From contig PBNE01000007.1 in NCBI GenBank assembly GCA_002722885.1, positions 1 to 42,341 on the forward strand: a stretch of DNA of 42,341 nucleotides, read 5' to 3'. The notes below the pieces were generated by a model. The model had not been told where the DNA came from. It worked only from the letters and a program-made list of their open reading frames with translations, and did not search any database. Position numbers and translations under genes: made by a program. This DNA comes from Rhodospirillaceae bacterium (GTDB taxonomy: Bacteria > Pseudomonadota > Alphaproteobacteria > SP197). Every line of letters starts with the position of its first letter. The first letter of the stretch is position 1. This document shows positions 25,333 to 33,790 of this stretch, in pieces.

Positions 25333-26109
25333 ATGTTGCGCCGCCTGTTCGGCTCACGTGACAAGGACGAAGCGATCCGGTCAACCCCGAAAAGGGTTGG
25401 TGAGGACACGGTCGTCTATGCTGTGGGCGACATCCATGGCCGCGCCGAACTGCTGGATCGTTTGCTCGACAAGGTTCGTGTCGATGCGGCGGCATGGCCG
25501 GAGCAACGCAAGGTGCTGATTTATCAGGGAGACTACATCGACCGGGGCCTGGTATCGTGTCAGGTGATCGACCATCTGATCGCGCAGGGCGATGATGATT
25601 TCGAGCGTGTCTTCCTGCGCGGCAACCACGAAGACGCCATGTTGCGGTTCCTCGAGACGACGGAGATAGGGACGTCCTGGAAGGGCTTTGGCGGCCATGC
25701 GACACTCTACTCCTATGGAGTCGATGTGTTCGGTGCACCACCGGATGGGCTGGACCCGATGGATCACATCCAGAATCAGCTCCGAGACAAAGTTCCTTCC
25801 GATCACATCGCGTTTCTCGGGGGCCTCGAACTGTCCCACGAAGAGGGTGACTACTTCTTTGTGCATGCTGGTGTCAGGCCCGGTATCCCTCTGGATAAAC
25901 AGTATACCAACGACATGATGTGGATCCGGCACGAGTTTCTGAACTCGAGACAGGATTTCGGCAAGGTGGTCGTGCATGGCTATTCGATCCGTCCCCAGCC
26001 CGTTGTGCAGAGCAACCGCATCGAGATCGACAACGGTGCCTTCGCAAGCGGAGTGCTGACCGCGCTCGTGCTGTGGGACAGCGAACACAGCTTTCTTAAG
26101 ACCCCATGA
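25333..26109 (+). CDS. Calcineurin-like Ser/Thr-type metallophosphoesterase
   Basis: A 258-residue PPP-like phosphatase with the dimetal motifs GDIHGRAELLD, GDYIDRG, GNHEDAM and FFVHAGVRPG, plus a late HGY. Close relatives are bacterial protein Ser/Thr phosphatases or symmetric dinucleotide hydrolase-like enzymes. The ATG at 25333 has AAAGGAAG upstream; the longer open frame to the left is antisense to fcl. The stop overlaps the next start by four bases (26106-26109), so it is coupled to the heptose genes and may dephosphorylate a sugar intermediate or a regulator (inference). Confidence 0.88.
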   Translation: MLRRLFGSRDKDEAIRSTPKRVGEDTVVYAVGDIHGRAELLDRLLDKVRVDAAAWPEQRKVLIYQGDYIDRGLVSCQVIDHLIAQGDDDFERVFLRGNHEDAMLRFLETTEIGTSWKGFGGHATLYSYGVDVFGAPPDGLDPMDHIQNQLRDKVPSDHIAFLGGLELSHEEGDYFFVHAGVRPGIPLDKQYTNDMMWIRHEFLNSRQDFGKVVVHGYSIRPQPVVQSNRIEIDNGAFASGVLTALVLWDSEHSFLKTP

Positions 26110-26735
26110 GCCGTGATTCCTGGCCGCTCGACCCAGACGGCGTCTGGCGCGAGGTTCTGACCACGGAGTTTGCTTCGGGCAGGCCGGGCCTCTTCCTCGA
26201 TCGTGATGGCGTCATCGTCGAAGAGGTGACCTACCTGCACCGCGTCGAAGACATTAGCCTGATGCCGGGCATCGCCGATCTGATACTTGCCGCCAACCGG
26301 GCCAGCGTGCCCGTGGTGGTGGTGACCAATCAATCCGGTGTGGGTCGGGGGCTTTATGGCTGGGATGACTTCGCTGCCGTTCAGGACGAGATTGCCCGTA
26401 AACTGGCCGAACGCGGGGCTTTCTGGAACGCCGTCTATGCATCGCCCTTCCCGCCCGGTGACTGGCCCATGCGTAAGCCCAAGCCCGGCATGCTGCTGGC
26501 CGGGGCAAGGGCTTTGGCACTCGATCTGGCGTCGTCCTGGATTCTGGGTGACCGGGCCACGGACATGGCGGCCGGACGCCGCGCCGGGATCGCCGGCGGC
26601 TTCTTCATAGGCGCGGGTTACGATGAAGGCGAAGTCGACCGTGCCCTGGGCCACGGGGATGAGATGTTCACCGTTGAACGGATCGCAACGCCAGGTGCCG
26701 CCGTCGCCCGGCTGGCCATCCTCAGCGGCGCTTGA
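26106..26735 (+). CDS. gmhB: HAD-family heptose-bisphosphate phosphatase (GmhB-like)
   Basis: A 209-residue HAD phosphatase of the GmhB/HisB-N class. FLDRDGVIVEE carries the nucleophile and acid Asp pair, VTNQSGVGRG the second motif, KPKPGML the lysine and GDRATDM the last acid. GmhB removes the 7-phosphate from heptose-1,7-bisphosphate. Assignment to the heptose path rests on its position directly before gmhA and hldD; the same fold includes histidinol phosphatase. The usual zinc-binding Cys/His loop of GmhB is not evident here. Start overlaps the phosphatase gene before it. Confidence 0.85.
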   Translation: MSRDSWPLDPDGVWREVLTTEFASGRPGLFLDRDGVIVEEVTYLHRVEDISLMPGIADLILAANRASVPVVVVTNQSGVGRGLYGWDDFAAVQDEIARKLAERGAFWNAVYASPFPPGDWPMRKPKPGMLLAGARALALDLASSWILGDRATDMAAGRRAGIAGGFFIGAGYDEGEVDRALGHGDEMFTVERIATPGAAVARLAILSGA

Positions 26736-26784
26736 ACTGCCCGGCGGCGGGCGTTATGCCGGGTCTACCGGAACCGGAGATGGA

Positions 26785-27378
26785 ATGGACCTCCACCGAT
26801 TTTACGAGTCCGAGTTCGACCAGCACGAAGAGACCGTCGCTGCGGCCCGCAAGGCGTTGGCGGAACCTTTCGTCCGCTGGGTTGAGGTCTGTGTCGACAG
26901 CCTGAGAAACGGGGGGAAACTGCTGTTTTTCGGCAATGGCGGCAGCGCCGGCGACGCTCAGCACCTCGCCACCGAACTTGCGGCCCGTTACATCACGGAC
27001 CGGCCGGCCATTGCTGCCCTTGCGCTGACGACAGATTCCTCGCTGGTGACGGCCGTGGCGAACGACATGGGTTTCGAGCAGTTGTTTGCCCGACAGATCG
27101 AAGCGCTCGGCAAGCCTGGCGATGTTGCCATCGGCATCACGACATCGGGCGCGAGCCCGAATGTGATCAAGGGTCTGGAGACCGCGCGGGCCATGGGGCT
27201 TGTCGCCACGGCTCTGACGGGTCGTGACGGCGGTGATCTGCCGGGGTTGGCTGATCCCATCCTGATCGTTCCCGACTCCGCAACGGCGCGCATTCAGGAG
27301 ATGCACATTACCCTGGGCCAGATGCTGTGCGGCGCCATTGAAATTGAACTCGGACATGTTACGGAGCCCGTCCTGTGA
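26785..27378 (+). CDS. gmhA: Sedoheptulose-7-phosphate isomerase
   Basis: A 197-residue SIS-domain isomerase converting sedoheptulose 7-phosphate to D-glycero-D-manno-heptose 7-phosphate. Typical motifs are LLFFGNGGSAGDAQHLATEL, ALALTTDSSLVTAVANDMGF, GITTSGASPNVIKGLE and the C-terminal QEMHITLGQMLCGAIE. The ATG at 26785 has GGAG five bases upstream; a 50-base gap separates it from gmhB and its stop overlaps the GTG start of hldD. Confidence 0.95.
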   Translation: MDLHRFYESEFDQHEETVAAARKALAEPFVRWVEVCVDSLRNGGKLLFFGNGGSAGDAQHLATELAARYITDRPAIAALALTTDSSLVTAVANDMGFEQLFARQIEALGKPGDVAIGITTSGASPNVIKGLETARAMGLVATALTGRDGGDLPGLADPILIVPDSATARIQEMHITLGQMLCGAIEIELGHVTEPVL

Positions 27379-28352
27379 TTCTGGTGACCGGGGGTACGGG
27401 GTTCATAGGCTCGAACATTGTCGCGGCCCTGATTGCACGCGGCGACCGCATTGCGGTTTGTGATCGTCATTTCAATGGTACCCGCGCCCGTCACCTTGCG
27501 GGCCTTGATCTTGCCGCCACGGTGGAGGCCGATGACCTCATGGCCTGGCTGGGTGACAGGAACGATCTCGACGCGGTGGTGCATATGGGGGCGATATCGG
27601 CCACAACCGAGACCGACACCGATCTAATCATGCGCACCAACGTCTGGCTCTCGCTTGATCTTTGGGACTGGTGTGCCCGACACGATGTGCCCCTGATCTA
27701 TGCCTCTTCGGCCCAGGTTTACGGTGATGGCGGGCTCGGCTTTGACGATGATCCTGCTCAGGTTGCGATGGCCGACTTGCGCGCGATCACGCCCTATGGC
27801 GCCAGCAAGCTTCTGTTCGACCGACTGGTTGCGCGCGAACGGGATGCGGGCCGACCTGCGCCGCCGCAATGGGCAGGTCTGCGGTTCTTCAACGTCTATG
27901 GCCCACATGAAGGGCACAAGGGCGACATGCGTAGCGTGATCGCCAAAACCTTCCCGGAGCTTCAGGCCGGACGCCCCATGCGCCTGTTCCGTTCGGACCG
28001 GCCCGATTATGGCGACGGCGGCCAGATGCGCGATTTCGTGTTTGTGAAGGATTGCGCTGATGTTGTCTGCTGGTTGCTCGACAACCCGGGGGTCAACGGC
28101 ATCTACAATCTCGGCAGCGGGCAGGCACGCACCTGGATCGATCTGGCGCACGCCATGTTCGCCGCCATGGACCGGGATCCCGTTGTCGAATTCTTCGATA
28201 TGCCCGTTCATCTGAAGGGCCGTTACCAGTACTTCACCGAAGCCCGGATGGAGCGGCTTCGCGAAGCCGGATACACGACGCCCTTCACCAGCCTGGAAGA
28301 AGGTGTGCGCCAGTACATTACCGGCTATCTTGAGCACCAGACAGGAACATAA
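27375..28352 (+). CDS. hldD: ADP-glyceromanno-heptose 6-epimerase
   Basis: A 325-residue extended SDR that epimerises ADP-D-glycero-D-manno-heptose to the L,D form used in the lipopolysaccharide inner core. Diagnostic parts are ILVTGGTGFIGSNIVAAL, HMGAISATTETD, YASSAQVYG, PYGASKLLFD (catalytic Tyr-x3-Lys) and RFFNVYGPHEGHKGDM. The start is GTG at 27375, overlapping the gmhA stop. The kinase/adenylyltransferase HldE that links GmhA and GmhB to HldD is not in the window. Confidence 0.95.
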   Translation: MILVTGGTGFIGSNIVAALIARGDRIAVCDRHFNGTRARHLAGLDLAATVEADDLMAWLGDRNDLDAVVHMGAISATTETDTDLIMRTNVWLSLDLWDWCARHDVPLIYASSAQVYGDGGLGFDDDPAQVAMADLRAITPYGASKLLFDRLVARERDAGRPAPPQWAGLRFFNVYGPHEGHKGDMRSVIAKTFPELQAGRPMRLFRSDRPDYGDGGQMRDFVFVKDCADVVCWLLDNPGVNGIYNLGSGQARTWIDLAHAMFAAMDRDPVVEFFDMPVHLKGRYQYFTEARMERLREAGYTTPFTSLEEGVRQYITGYLEHQTGT

Positions 28353-28371
28353 ACCAGAGGAGACGTCCATC

Positions 28372-29289
28372 ATGGCACGACCGGCACCAGATCAGGTCCA
28401 GCGCATCGCCTGCGTGGGCGGCGGGTACATCGGAGCAGGTTGGGCCGCGGCCTTTCTGGCCGCCGGCAAGGATGTCGTGATGAGCGATCCCGGTCCCGAT
28501 GCCGAGGCCAAGGCGCGGGTGATCATCGAGCAGGCCTGGCCCTATCTCGAAGGCCTTGGCCTGGCGCCGGGCGCCAGCCCGGACCGGTTCAGCTTCGCGT
28601 CAAGCGTCGAGGACGCCGTGGCCGAGGTCGAGTTTGTGCAGGAAAGTGCGCCGGATCGCGAAGATCTCAAGATCAAGCTCTTTGCCCAGATGGATGCGGC
28701 GGCCCCTGCCGACACGGTGCTGTCGAGCTCGTCCTCGGCCTTCATCCCGACCAATCTCCAATCCGAATGTAGCCATCCGGAGCGGGTGATCATCGGCCAT
28801 CCCTTCGCGCCGAGTTATCTCATCCCGCTGGTCGAGGTCGTCGGCGGCAAACAAACCGATGCCGAGGTGCTGACCTGGTCGCATGCGTTTTACGAAGCCG
28901 TCGGCAAGAAATCGATGACGCTGAAGAACGAGATCGAGGCCTATGTCGCCAACCGCATTCAGCATGTTGTGTTCGAGGAGGCCGCCAGCCTGGTCGCCCA
29001 GGGCGTTTGCGACTACGAGGATATCGACACGGCCGTGGCCTATGGCCCCGGCCTGCGTTGGGCCTTCGCCGGCCCTGTCACCTGCTATCACCTGGGCGGC
29101 GGCAAGGGCGGCGTGCGTCACATGATTGACCACTTCGGCTGGAAGAGGGACGAGGACGCCAAGAACCAGCTCATCGGCTCGGTCGACAACATGTACGGCC
29201 ATCTGTCGATGGACGAGCTGGAGCGTTGGCGTGACGAGAATCTGATGATCATGCTCAAGGGCTTGAAGCCGGTCCCGGCCAAGGACTGA
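28372..29289 (+). CDS. 3-hydroxyacyl-CoA dehydrogenase-family NAD enzyme
   Basis: A 305-residue protein with an N-terminal Rossmann domain (IACVGGGYIGAGWAAAFLAAGKDV), the SSSSAFIPTNLQ catalytic-Ser region, IGHPFAPSYLIPLVEVVGG with the catalytic His, and a C-terminal 3HCDH helical domain (about 190-290) including NRIQHVVFEEA. Length and motifs resemble L-carnitine dehydrogenase and L-gulonate 3-dehydrogenase rather than fatty-acid FadB. AGGAG lies nine bases upstream of the ATG at 28372. It is only 19 bases behind hldD, so transcription may continue into it, but its function is not evidently linked. Confidence 0.9.
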   Translation: MARPAPDQVQRIACVGGGYIGAGWAAAFLAAGKDVVMSDPGPDAEAKARVIIEQAWPYLEGLGLAPGASPDRFSFASSVEDAVAEVEFVQESAPDREDLKIKLFAQMDAAAPADTVLSSSSSAFIPTNLQSECSHPERVIIGHPFAPSYLIPLVEVVGGKQTDAEVLTWSHAFYEAVGKKSMTLKNEIEAYVANRIQHVVFEEAASLVAQGVCDYEDIDTAVAYGPGLRWAFAGPVTCYHLGGGKGGVRHMIDHFGWKRDEDAKNQLIGSVDNMYGHLSMDELERWRDENLMIMLKGLKPVPAKD

Positions 29290-29302
29290 TCGCGTTCGCC
29301 CG

Positions 29303-29592
29303 ATGACAGAACACGAGCAGGATGGCCGGCCGTGGTCGCGCGATTCCGAACCGATCCTGCTGTCCTTTGATGATCTCGACCGCTTTCTCGACGGCCTGTT
29401 GAAGGGTGAGAGGCTGGAGTCGTTCGACATCCTCGGCGGCGGCCGGCCAACACAAACATCCGTCTGACGCGCAAAGGCAATCCCGGTGACGATTTCGTGC
29501 TGCGCCTCTACCAGCGCGATCCCAGGCAGCGCGAGAAAGAGGTCGAGATCGCGGGGCTGCTGTGGAGCCGTGCGCCGGTGCCCGATCATCAT
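29303..29592 (+). pseudogene. 5' fragment of an aminoglycoside-phosphotransferase-like kinase
   Basis: ATG at 29303 begins 53 codons (SRDSEPILLSFDDLDRFLD, then ESFDILGGG) that close at TGA 29465-29467. From about 29447 the adjacent frame carries family-like sequence NTNIRLTRKGNP, DDFVLRLYQRDPRQREKEVE and APVP, the N-lobe of an APH-type kinase. Similarity stops near 29592, where antisense sequence of another gene starts. I read this as a frameshifted and 3'-deleted gene; the kinase family call is from the N-lobe pattern only. Confidence 0.65.
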
Positions 29593-29727
29593 GTTGGTCC
29601 AGACCTTGTTCATGTCGTCGTGGCTGTGGGAGCCATCGGTTCCATCGGCAAGGGATTGTGTGGCAATGACAATGCTGGCTGCCAGGCCTGCACTCTTGGC
29701 GAACGTGTGAATCCTGTTGTGGTTCAT
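29586..29727 (-). pseudogene. 5' fragment of a secreted-protein gene
   Basis: On the minus strand ATG at 29727 begins MNHNRIHTFAKSAGLAASIV, a signal-peptide-like start, followed by ATQSLADG (cleavage likely near here) and GSHSHDDMNKVWTNMMIGHR. The sequence then runs into the antisense of the kinase remnant. About 45 codons survive; the protein family is not recognisable. A GAGAG stretch precedes the start. Confidence 0.5.
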
Positions 29728-30392
29728 TGCATGTCTCTCGTGATCTCTGTGTTCCGGAGCCTTCGGCCATGGCAACCCGCGAAACTCCGGCAAGGCCGGA
29801 CATGTCTCGAGGACAGCCACAAACAGTAAGGTGATGGCGTTGAATACGGATGCCGCTAGCTGCGGCGAGCATCGCGAATCGGCACGCGGTTAAGCCGAAG
29901 GGCGATCACGAGAAGGGGCGCGGTGGCCTTAGGAAAGTCTCGGGATGTGAGCCTGAGAGGCTGGCGTTGACCATGATGAACGTAACATCATCGTAGGACA
30001 CACCAGTCCAGCTCAGTGTGGAGCTGATCATCGCTGAAGAAGCGAGGGGACAGCAGTGAGACACGCGACTGAGGTCGTCGCGCGCGCTCTGATCCATGCT
30101 TTCCGAGTGGCTCTCGCAGGCCGGGTCGTTCCCCGGAAGTTCGGCATGTCTCATGGCGGCCATGCCCAGCAGGATCAACACGGACAGCAGCCGCAAGACA
30201 CGCTAAGTACCAAGGGCCGGAATACGAAACATCGACTGGTTCGAGGGCTCCATGAAATTGGACGCATCCTCGTCCGTCCTCGTCGTTGTTCAAGTGAAAT
30301 TCAGCGACGGCTGCGTCGGTACGACTTGGATCCGGATGATGCGGCGTTGCTGGCAAATCCATTCTGACGCGCGGAACATCTTCTTATCCTCA
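29728..30392. other. 665-base stretch without a supported gene
   Basis: Between the remnants and the alanine dehydrogenase terminator no open frame has both a ribosome site and recognisable sequence. A 96-codon minus-strand frame (30196 to 29906) starts with a hydrophobic segment (MRLLSVLILLGMAAM) and could be the residue of a small secreted protein, but its codon pattern is unconvincing. I regard the stretch as decayed DNA. Confidence 0.5.
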
Positions 30393-30424
30393 AAGAAAGA
30401 GGGGCACCCTTGCGGATGCCCCTC
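30393..30424 (-). terminator. Rho-independent terminator of ald
   Basis: GAGGGGCA (30399-30406) pairs with TGCCCCTC (30417-30424); on the minus strand the inner TCC/GGG extends the stem and leaves a GCAA tetraloop. A T-rich tail (TTTCTTT on the minus strand) follows. It lies about 25 bases after the ald stop. Confidence 0.88.
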
Positions 30425-30449
30425 ATGCTTCGGTGCTTTCACAATCTCG

Positions 30450-31562
30450 TCAGATCAGGCTAGAGGGATCGTGGAAGTCGTAGCCGAGATCTTCGGCGAC
30501 CGCCTTGTAGGTGACCTTGCCGTCATGGACGTTGAGGCCTTCCTTCAGGTGGGCATCGTCCTTACACGCCTGCTTCCAGCCCTTGTTGGCCAGAGCCACG
30601 GTGAAGGGCAGGGTCGCGTTGTTGAGCGCGAAGGTTGAGGTCCGCGCCACACCGCCGGGCATGTTGGCCACGCAGTAATGCACGACGCCGTGGACCCGGT
30701 AGGTCGGCTTGGCATGGGTTGTGGCGTGGCTGGTCTCGAAGCAGCCGCCCTGGTCGATGGCGACATCGACGAGCACAGAACCGCGACGCATTTTCTTAAT
30801 CTGCGCATCGGTCACCAGCTTCGGGGCCGCAGCGCCGGGGATCAGCACCGCGCCGATCACCGCATCGGCGTTGAGCACATGTTCCTCCAGGGTGTCGACG
30901 GTGCTGTAGAGCACCTTGGCACGGCCTTCGAACATATCGTCGAGTTGGCGCAGGCGGGCGATCGAACGGTCGAAGATCGTGACCTCAGCACCCAGGCCTA
31001 CGGCTATGCGCGCGGCATGGGTGCCGACTACACCGCCGCCGATCACCACGACCTTGCCGGGTGCAACACCCGGCACACCGCCGAGCAGAACGCCGGAGCC
31101 GCGCTGGGCCTTCTCAAGGCAGTGCGCGGCAGCCTGGATCGACATACGGCCGGCAACCTCACTCATCGGGGCCAGCAGAGGCAGGCCGCCATAGGCGTCG
31201 GTGACGGTTTCGTAGGCGATCGCGGTGCAGCCCGATTCGACCAGAAGCTTGGTCTGCTCGGGATCCGGGGCCAGGTGAAGGTAGGTGAAGAGAAGCTGAC
31301 CCGGGCGCAGCATCTTGCACTCGTTGGGCTGTGGCTCCTTGACCTTCACGATCATCTCCGCCTTGGCGAAGATCTCTTCGGGCGTGTCGATGATCGTCGC
31401 ACCCGCCTTCACATACATTTTGTCGTCGAGACCGATCTCACGGCCCGCACCCTTCTGCACCATGACCTGATGGCCCTGGTGACAGACTTCGCGGACCGAT
31501 GCGGGCGTCATGCCCACCCGGTACTCGTGGTTTTTGATTTCCTTCGGCACGCCGAGAAGCAT
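30450..31562 (-). CDS. ald: Alanine dehydrogenase
   Basis: A 370-residue NAD-dependent enzyme interconverting L-alanine and pyruvate plus ammonia. Typical motifs: [17 protein letters not shown] at the start, IVKVKEPQ with the substrate lysine, TYLHLAPD with the active His, the nucleotide-binding [14 protein letters not shown], and [18 protein letters not shown]. The ATG at 31562 has GGAG six bases upstream; the GTG one codon earlier is less likely. It is monocistronic with its own terminator. Lrp-family proteins often control ald; the nearest one here lies at 36.9 kb, not adjacent. Confidence 0.97.
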   Translation of the reverse strand: MLLGVPKEIKNHEYRVGMTPASVREVCHQGHQVMVQKGAGREIGLDDKMYVKAGATIIDTPEEIFAKAEMIVKVKEPQPNECKMLRPGQLLFTYLHLAPDPEQTKLLVESGCTAIAYETVTDAYGGLPLLAPMSEVAGRMSIQAAAHCLEKAQRGSGVLLGGVPGVAPGKVVVIGGGVVGTHAARIAVGLGAEVTIFDRSIARLRQLDDMFEGRAKVLYSTVDTLEEHVLNADAVIGAVLIPGAAAPKLVTDAQIKKMRRGSVLVDVAIDQGGCFETSHATTHAKPTYRVHGVVHYCVANMPGGVARTSTFALNNATLPFTVALANKGWKQACKDDAHLKEGLNVHDGKVTYKAVAEDLGYDFHDPSSLI

Positions 31563-31717
31563 CACCGACTCCGTGTCTGTTGTTCCGAATTTCGGGGCAG
31601 CACGAATTGGGCAAGAATTGCCCTCCAGCGCCCGGAAGTCGGCTAGAAACCACGTTAGAGTGCCGAAATCAACTCAAGTCAGCCCTGCTCCCTGTGCAAG
31701 GCATGAACTGGACTCAT

Positions 31718-32329
31718 CTATTTCAGTAGTTCGGGCCGCAGCATGCGGAAGGTGCCGCCGGCCACGGCGTAGTTGGCGTAACCCAGCCGGGCGATGATCT
31801 TCTGGGCTTCGGGGTCGAACCGGCCGTCTTCCAAAGCGCCGCCGGCAATGTGGATGCCGATTACCTCGCCGAACACCAGGGTGTTGGGACCATCCTCACC
31901 GTTCTGCTCGAACTCCACGGTCTTGATCGTGCGGCATTCGAACGATGCCGGACTCGCGGCCACGCGGGGTGTCTCGATCAGTTCGCAGGGCGCGAGGTCG
32001 AGGCTCACCAATTTGGTTTCGTCGACCCCGGCGTCGACCTCTTCGGATGTTGCGTTCATCGCCTCGCGCAGGTCCCAGGTGACCAAGTTGTGCACAAACT
32101 CGCCACGCTCGACCGCATTGCGCGCCGAATCCTTGAAACGGCCGGCACCGCCCGACGAGAAGAAGACGATCGGCGGGTCGTCCGCCACGGCATTGAAGTA
32201 GCTGTAGGGCGCGAGGTTGACGCTGCCGTCGTCGTTCAGGGTTGTGAACCAGCCGATCGGGCGGGGCGCCACCAGGGCCTTGAACGGGTCGCGCGGCAGG
32301 CCGTGGCCGTTTTTGGGTTCATAGAACAT
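31718..32329 (-). CDS. Flavin reductase-family (FMN-binding split barrel) protein
   Basis: A 203-residue flavoprotein of the flavin reductase-like / DIM6-NTAB family. Visible parts are the conserved start FYEPKNGHGLPRDPFKALVAPRPIGWFTT, SVNLAPYSYFNAVADDPPIVFFSS and FVHNLVTWDLREAMN, which form the FMN and NAD(P)H sites. It may be a reductase partner of a monooxygenase or a flavin-dependent oxidoreductase in its own right. It is the last gene of a minus-strand run: kinase (32644-33633), GST remnant, this gene, with gaps of 29 and 15 bases. Confidence 0.9.
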   Translation of the reverse strand: MFYEPKNGHGLPRDPFKALVAPRPIGWFTTLNDDGSVNLAPYSYFNAVADDPPIVFFSSGGAGRFKDSARNAVERGEFVHNLVTWDLREAMNATSEEVDAGVDETKLVSLDLAPCELIETPRVAASPASFECRTIKTVEFEQNGEDGPNTLVFGEVIGIHIAGGALEDGRFDPEAQKIIARLGYANYAVAGGTFRMLRPELLK

Positions 32330-32344
32330 GGGGAACGGGTCCTC

Positions 32345-32614
32345 TCAGTCGACGGCGTACTTGGTGTAGCTCTGAATGTAGTAAGCAGTGTGGTGCATGG
32401 TCTGCCTGACCGAGTCGCGCTCCATCATGGCGTCGACCCAGGGGTTCAGGCGCAGGCAGTCATCGGGAATAGTCACGCTGCGGTAGTGGGTCAGTGTCGG
32501 CATGCGCTCGAAAAACGGATGATAGGTCATGTCCAGCCCCTTTTCGATCAGCGTCATGTGTGTCCGCTGGGCAAAGGGGTACACCTCCGCCGTGATCAGC
32601 TCGATGGTGCTCAT
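32345..32614 (-). pseudogene. Glutathione S-transferase remnant with internal deletion
   Basis: The 89-codon open frame joins both ends of a GST. Residues 1-31 (STIELITAEVYPFAQRTHMT, then LIEKGLDMTYH) are the start of the thioredoxin-like domain. From about residue 32 (PFFERMPTLTHYRSVTIPDD onward) it is the last part of the all-helical domain. About 100-120 residues in between, including most of the glutathione site, are missing, in frame. The usual active-site Cys in the xCPFxxR motif is Tyr here (Y12). A working GST is excluded; translation of a short peptide remains possible because the frame is intact and lies between two live genes. Confidence 0.8.
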
Positions 32615-32643
32615 GGTGGTTCTCCCGAGTCGCGCCCGGCAGC

Positions 32644-33633
32644 TTACCCCAGATTGTCGGTGACCAGAGCCCGCAGGTCGGCGTGCGGCCGCGCTCCGAG
32701 ATAGCTGATAATCTCACCGGCACAGATGCCGCCGATGCGCGCCGCGCGGTCCAGGCTGGTGCCCTGGGTGTAGCCGTAGAGGAACCCGGCGGCATAGAGA
32801 TCGCCCGCACCGGTGGTGTCGACCACATCGGCGGTGACCGGCTCCACGCTCTTGCGTTGACTGCCGGAGACTACCACCGAGCCTTTTTCGCTGCGGGTGA
32901 GTGCGGCCAGTTTGCAGTCGTTGGCCATTGCTGCTGCGGCTTCGTCAAAGTTCTCGGTCTGGTAGAGCGATTTCACCTCGACTTCGTTCGCAAACACGAT
33001 GTCGACATGGGCACGGATGAAGGCGAGGAATTCATCGCGGTGACGGTCGACGCAGAACTGGTCGGACAAGGTCATCGAGACCTCCCGCGAGGCCTTGGCG
33101 GCAGCTTCTGCGGCAGCCGTGAACAGCGCGGGACCGGACGGCGCATCCCAGAGATACCCTTCGAGATAGGTCACCTTGGCGGCAGCCACGTCGTCGGTGT
33201 TGAGGTCATCAACACCCAGGCCGATCGCAGCACCCAGGAAGGTGTTCATGGTGCGCTGGGCATCGGGTGTGACCAGCACCATCGAACGGGCGGTCAGAGG
33301 GCCCTCGGTCGCCACCGGGGTCGGGAAAGTCACGCCCTGGGCGCGGATGTCATGGGCGAACACGCCGCCCAGCTCGTCGTCCCGCACCTTGCCGATAAAA
33401 CAGCCCTTGCCGCCCAGGGCGGCAAGACCGGCAATGGTGTTGGCGGCCGAACCGCCGGAGATCTCGATCCCCGGGCCCATGCCGTCATAAATCCTTGTCG
33501 CCTCGGCTTCGTCGACCAGACACATCGCGCCCTTGTCGAGGTTGTTGGCGGTCAGGAAGTCGTCGCCGGTTTCGGCAATGACATCGACAATCGCGTTGCC
33601 GATGCCGAGGACATCAAAGCGGGTGTCCGTCAT
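32644..33633 (-). CDS. PfkB-family carbohydrate (adenosine-type) kinase
   Basis: A 329-residue ribokinase-superfamily enzyme with MTDTRFDVLGIGNAIVDVIA at the start, the substrate-site GGSAANTIAGLAALGGKG and the ATP/anion-hole signature DTTGAGDLYAAGFLYG, whose Asp is the catalytic base. The pattern agrees with alphaproteobacterial proteins annotated as adenosine kinase, which make AMP from adenosine; other sugar substrates remain possible. The ATG at 33633 is set by family similarity; longer upstream frames are unlikely. It leads a three-gene minus-strand run and is divergent from the amidase across 157 bases. Confidence 0.9.
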   Translation of the reverse strand: MTDTRFDVLGIGNAIVDVIAETGDDFLTANNLDKGAMCLVDEAEATRIYDGMGPGIEISGGSAANTIAGLAALGGKGCFIGKVRDDELGGVFAHDIRAQGVTFPTPVATEGPLTARSMVLVTPDAQRTMNTFLGAAIGLGVDDLNTDDVAAAKVTYLEGYLWDAPSGPALFTAAAEAAAKASREVSMTLSDQFCVDRHRDEFLAFIRAHVDIVFANEVEVKSLYQTENFDEAAAAMANDCKLAALTRSEKGSVVVSGSQRKSVEPVTADVVDTTGAGDLYAAGFLYGYTQGTSLDRAARIGGICAGEIISYLGARPHADLRALVTDNLG

Positions 33634-33790
33634 GTGTGATACGCCCATCATGTGCTGTTGGCGGTTCCCGCTCGATCCGGGAACGGCGGGCCGCGAGTAT
33701 AGGGAGCAAACTACGCGCGGCAAGCCTTGCCGCTCTCTCGGACTCCAGCCCATACTCACGATCCTGCGAAGGCCGGGGAGGGCCTCTGAG

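Noticed and set aside
28600..29820. A 406-codon minus-strand open frame
   Set aside because: Most of it is the antisense of the 3-hydroxyacyl-CoA-dehydrogenase-like gene; only the part near 29586-29727 looks like a former gene start.
29906..30196. 96-codon minus-strand frame with a hydrophobic start
   Set aside because: No ribosome site, no family match and an unconvincing codon pattern within decayed DNA.
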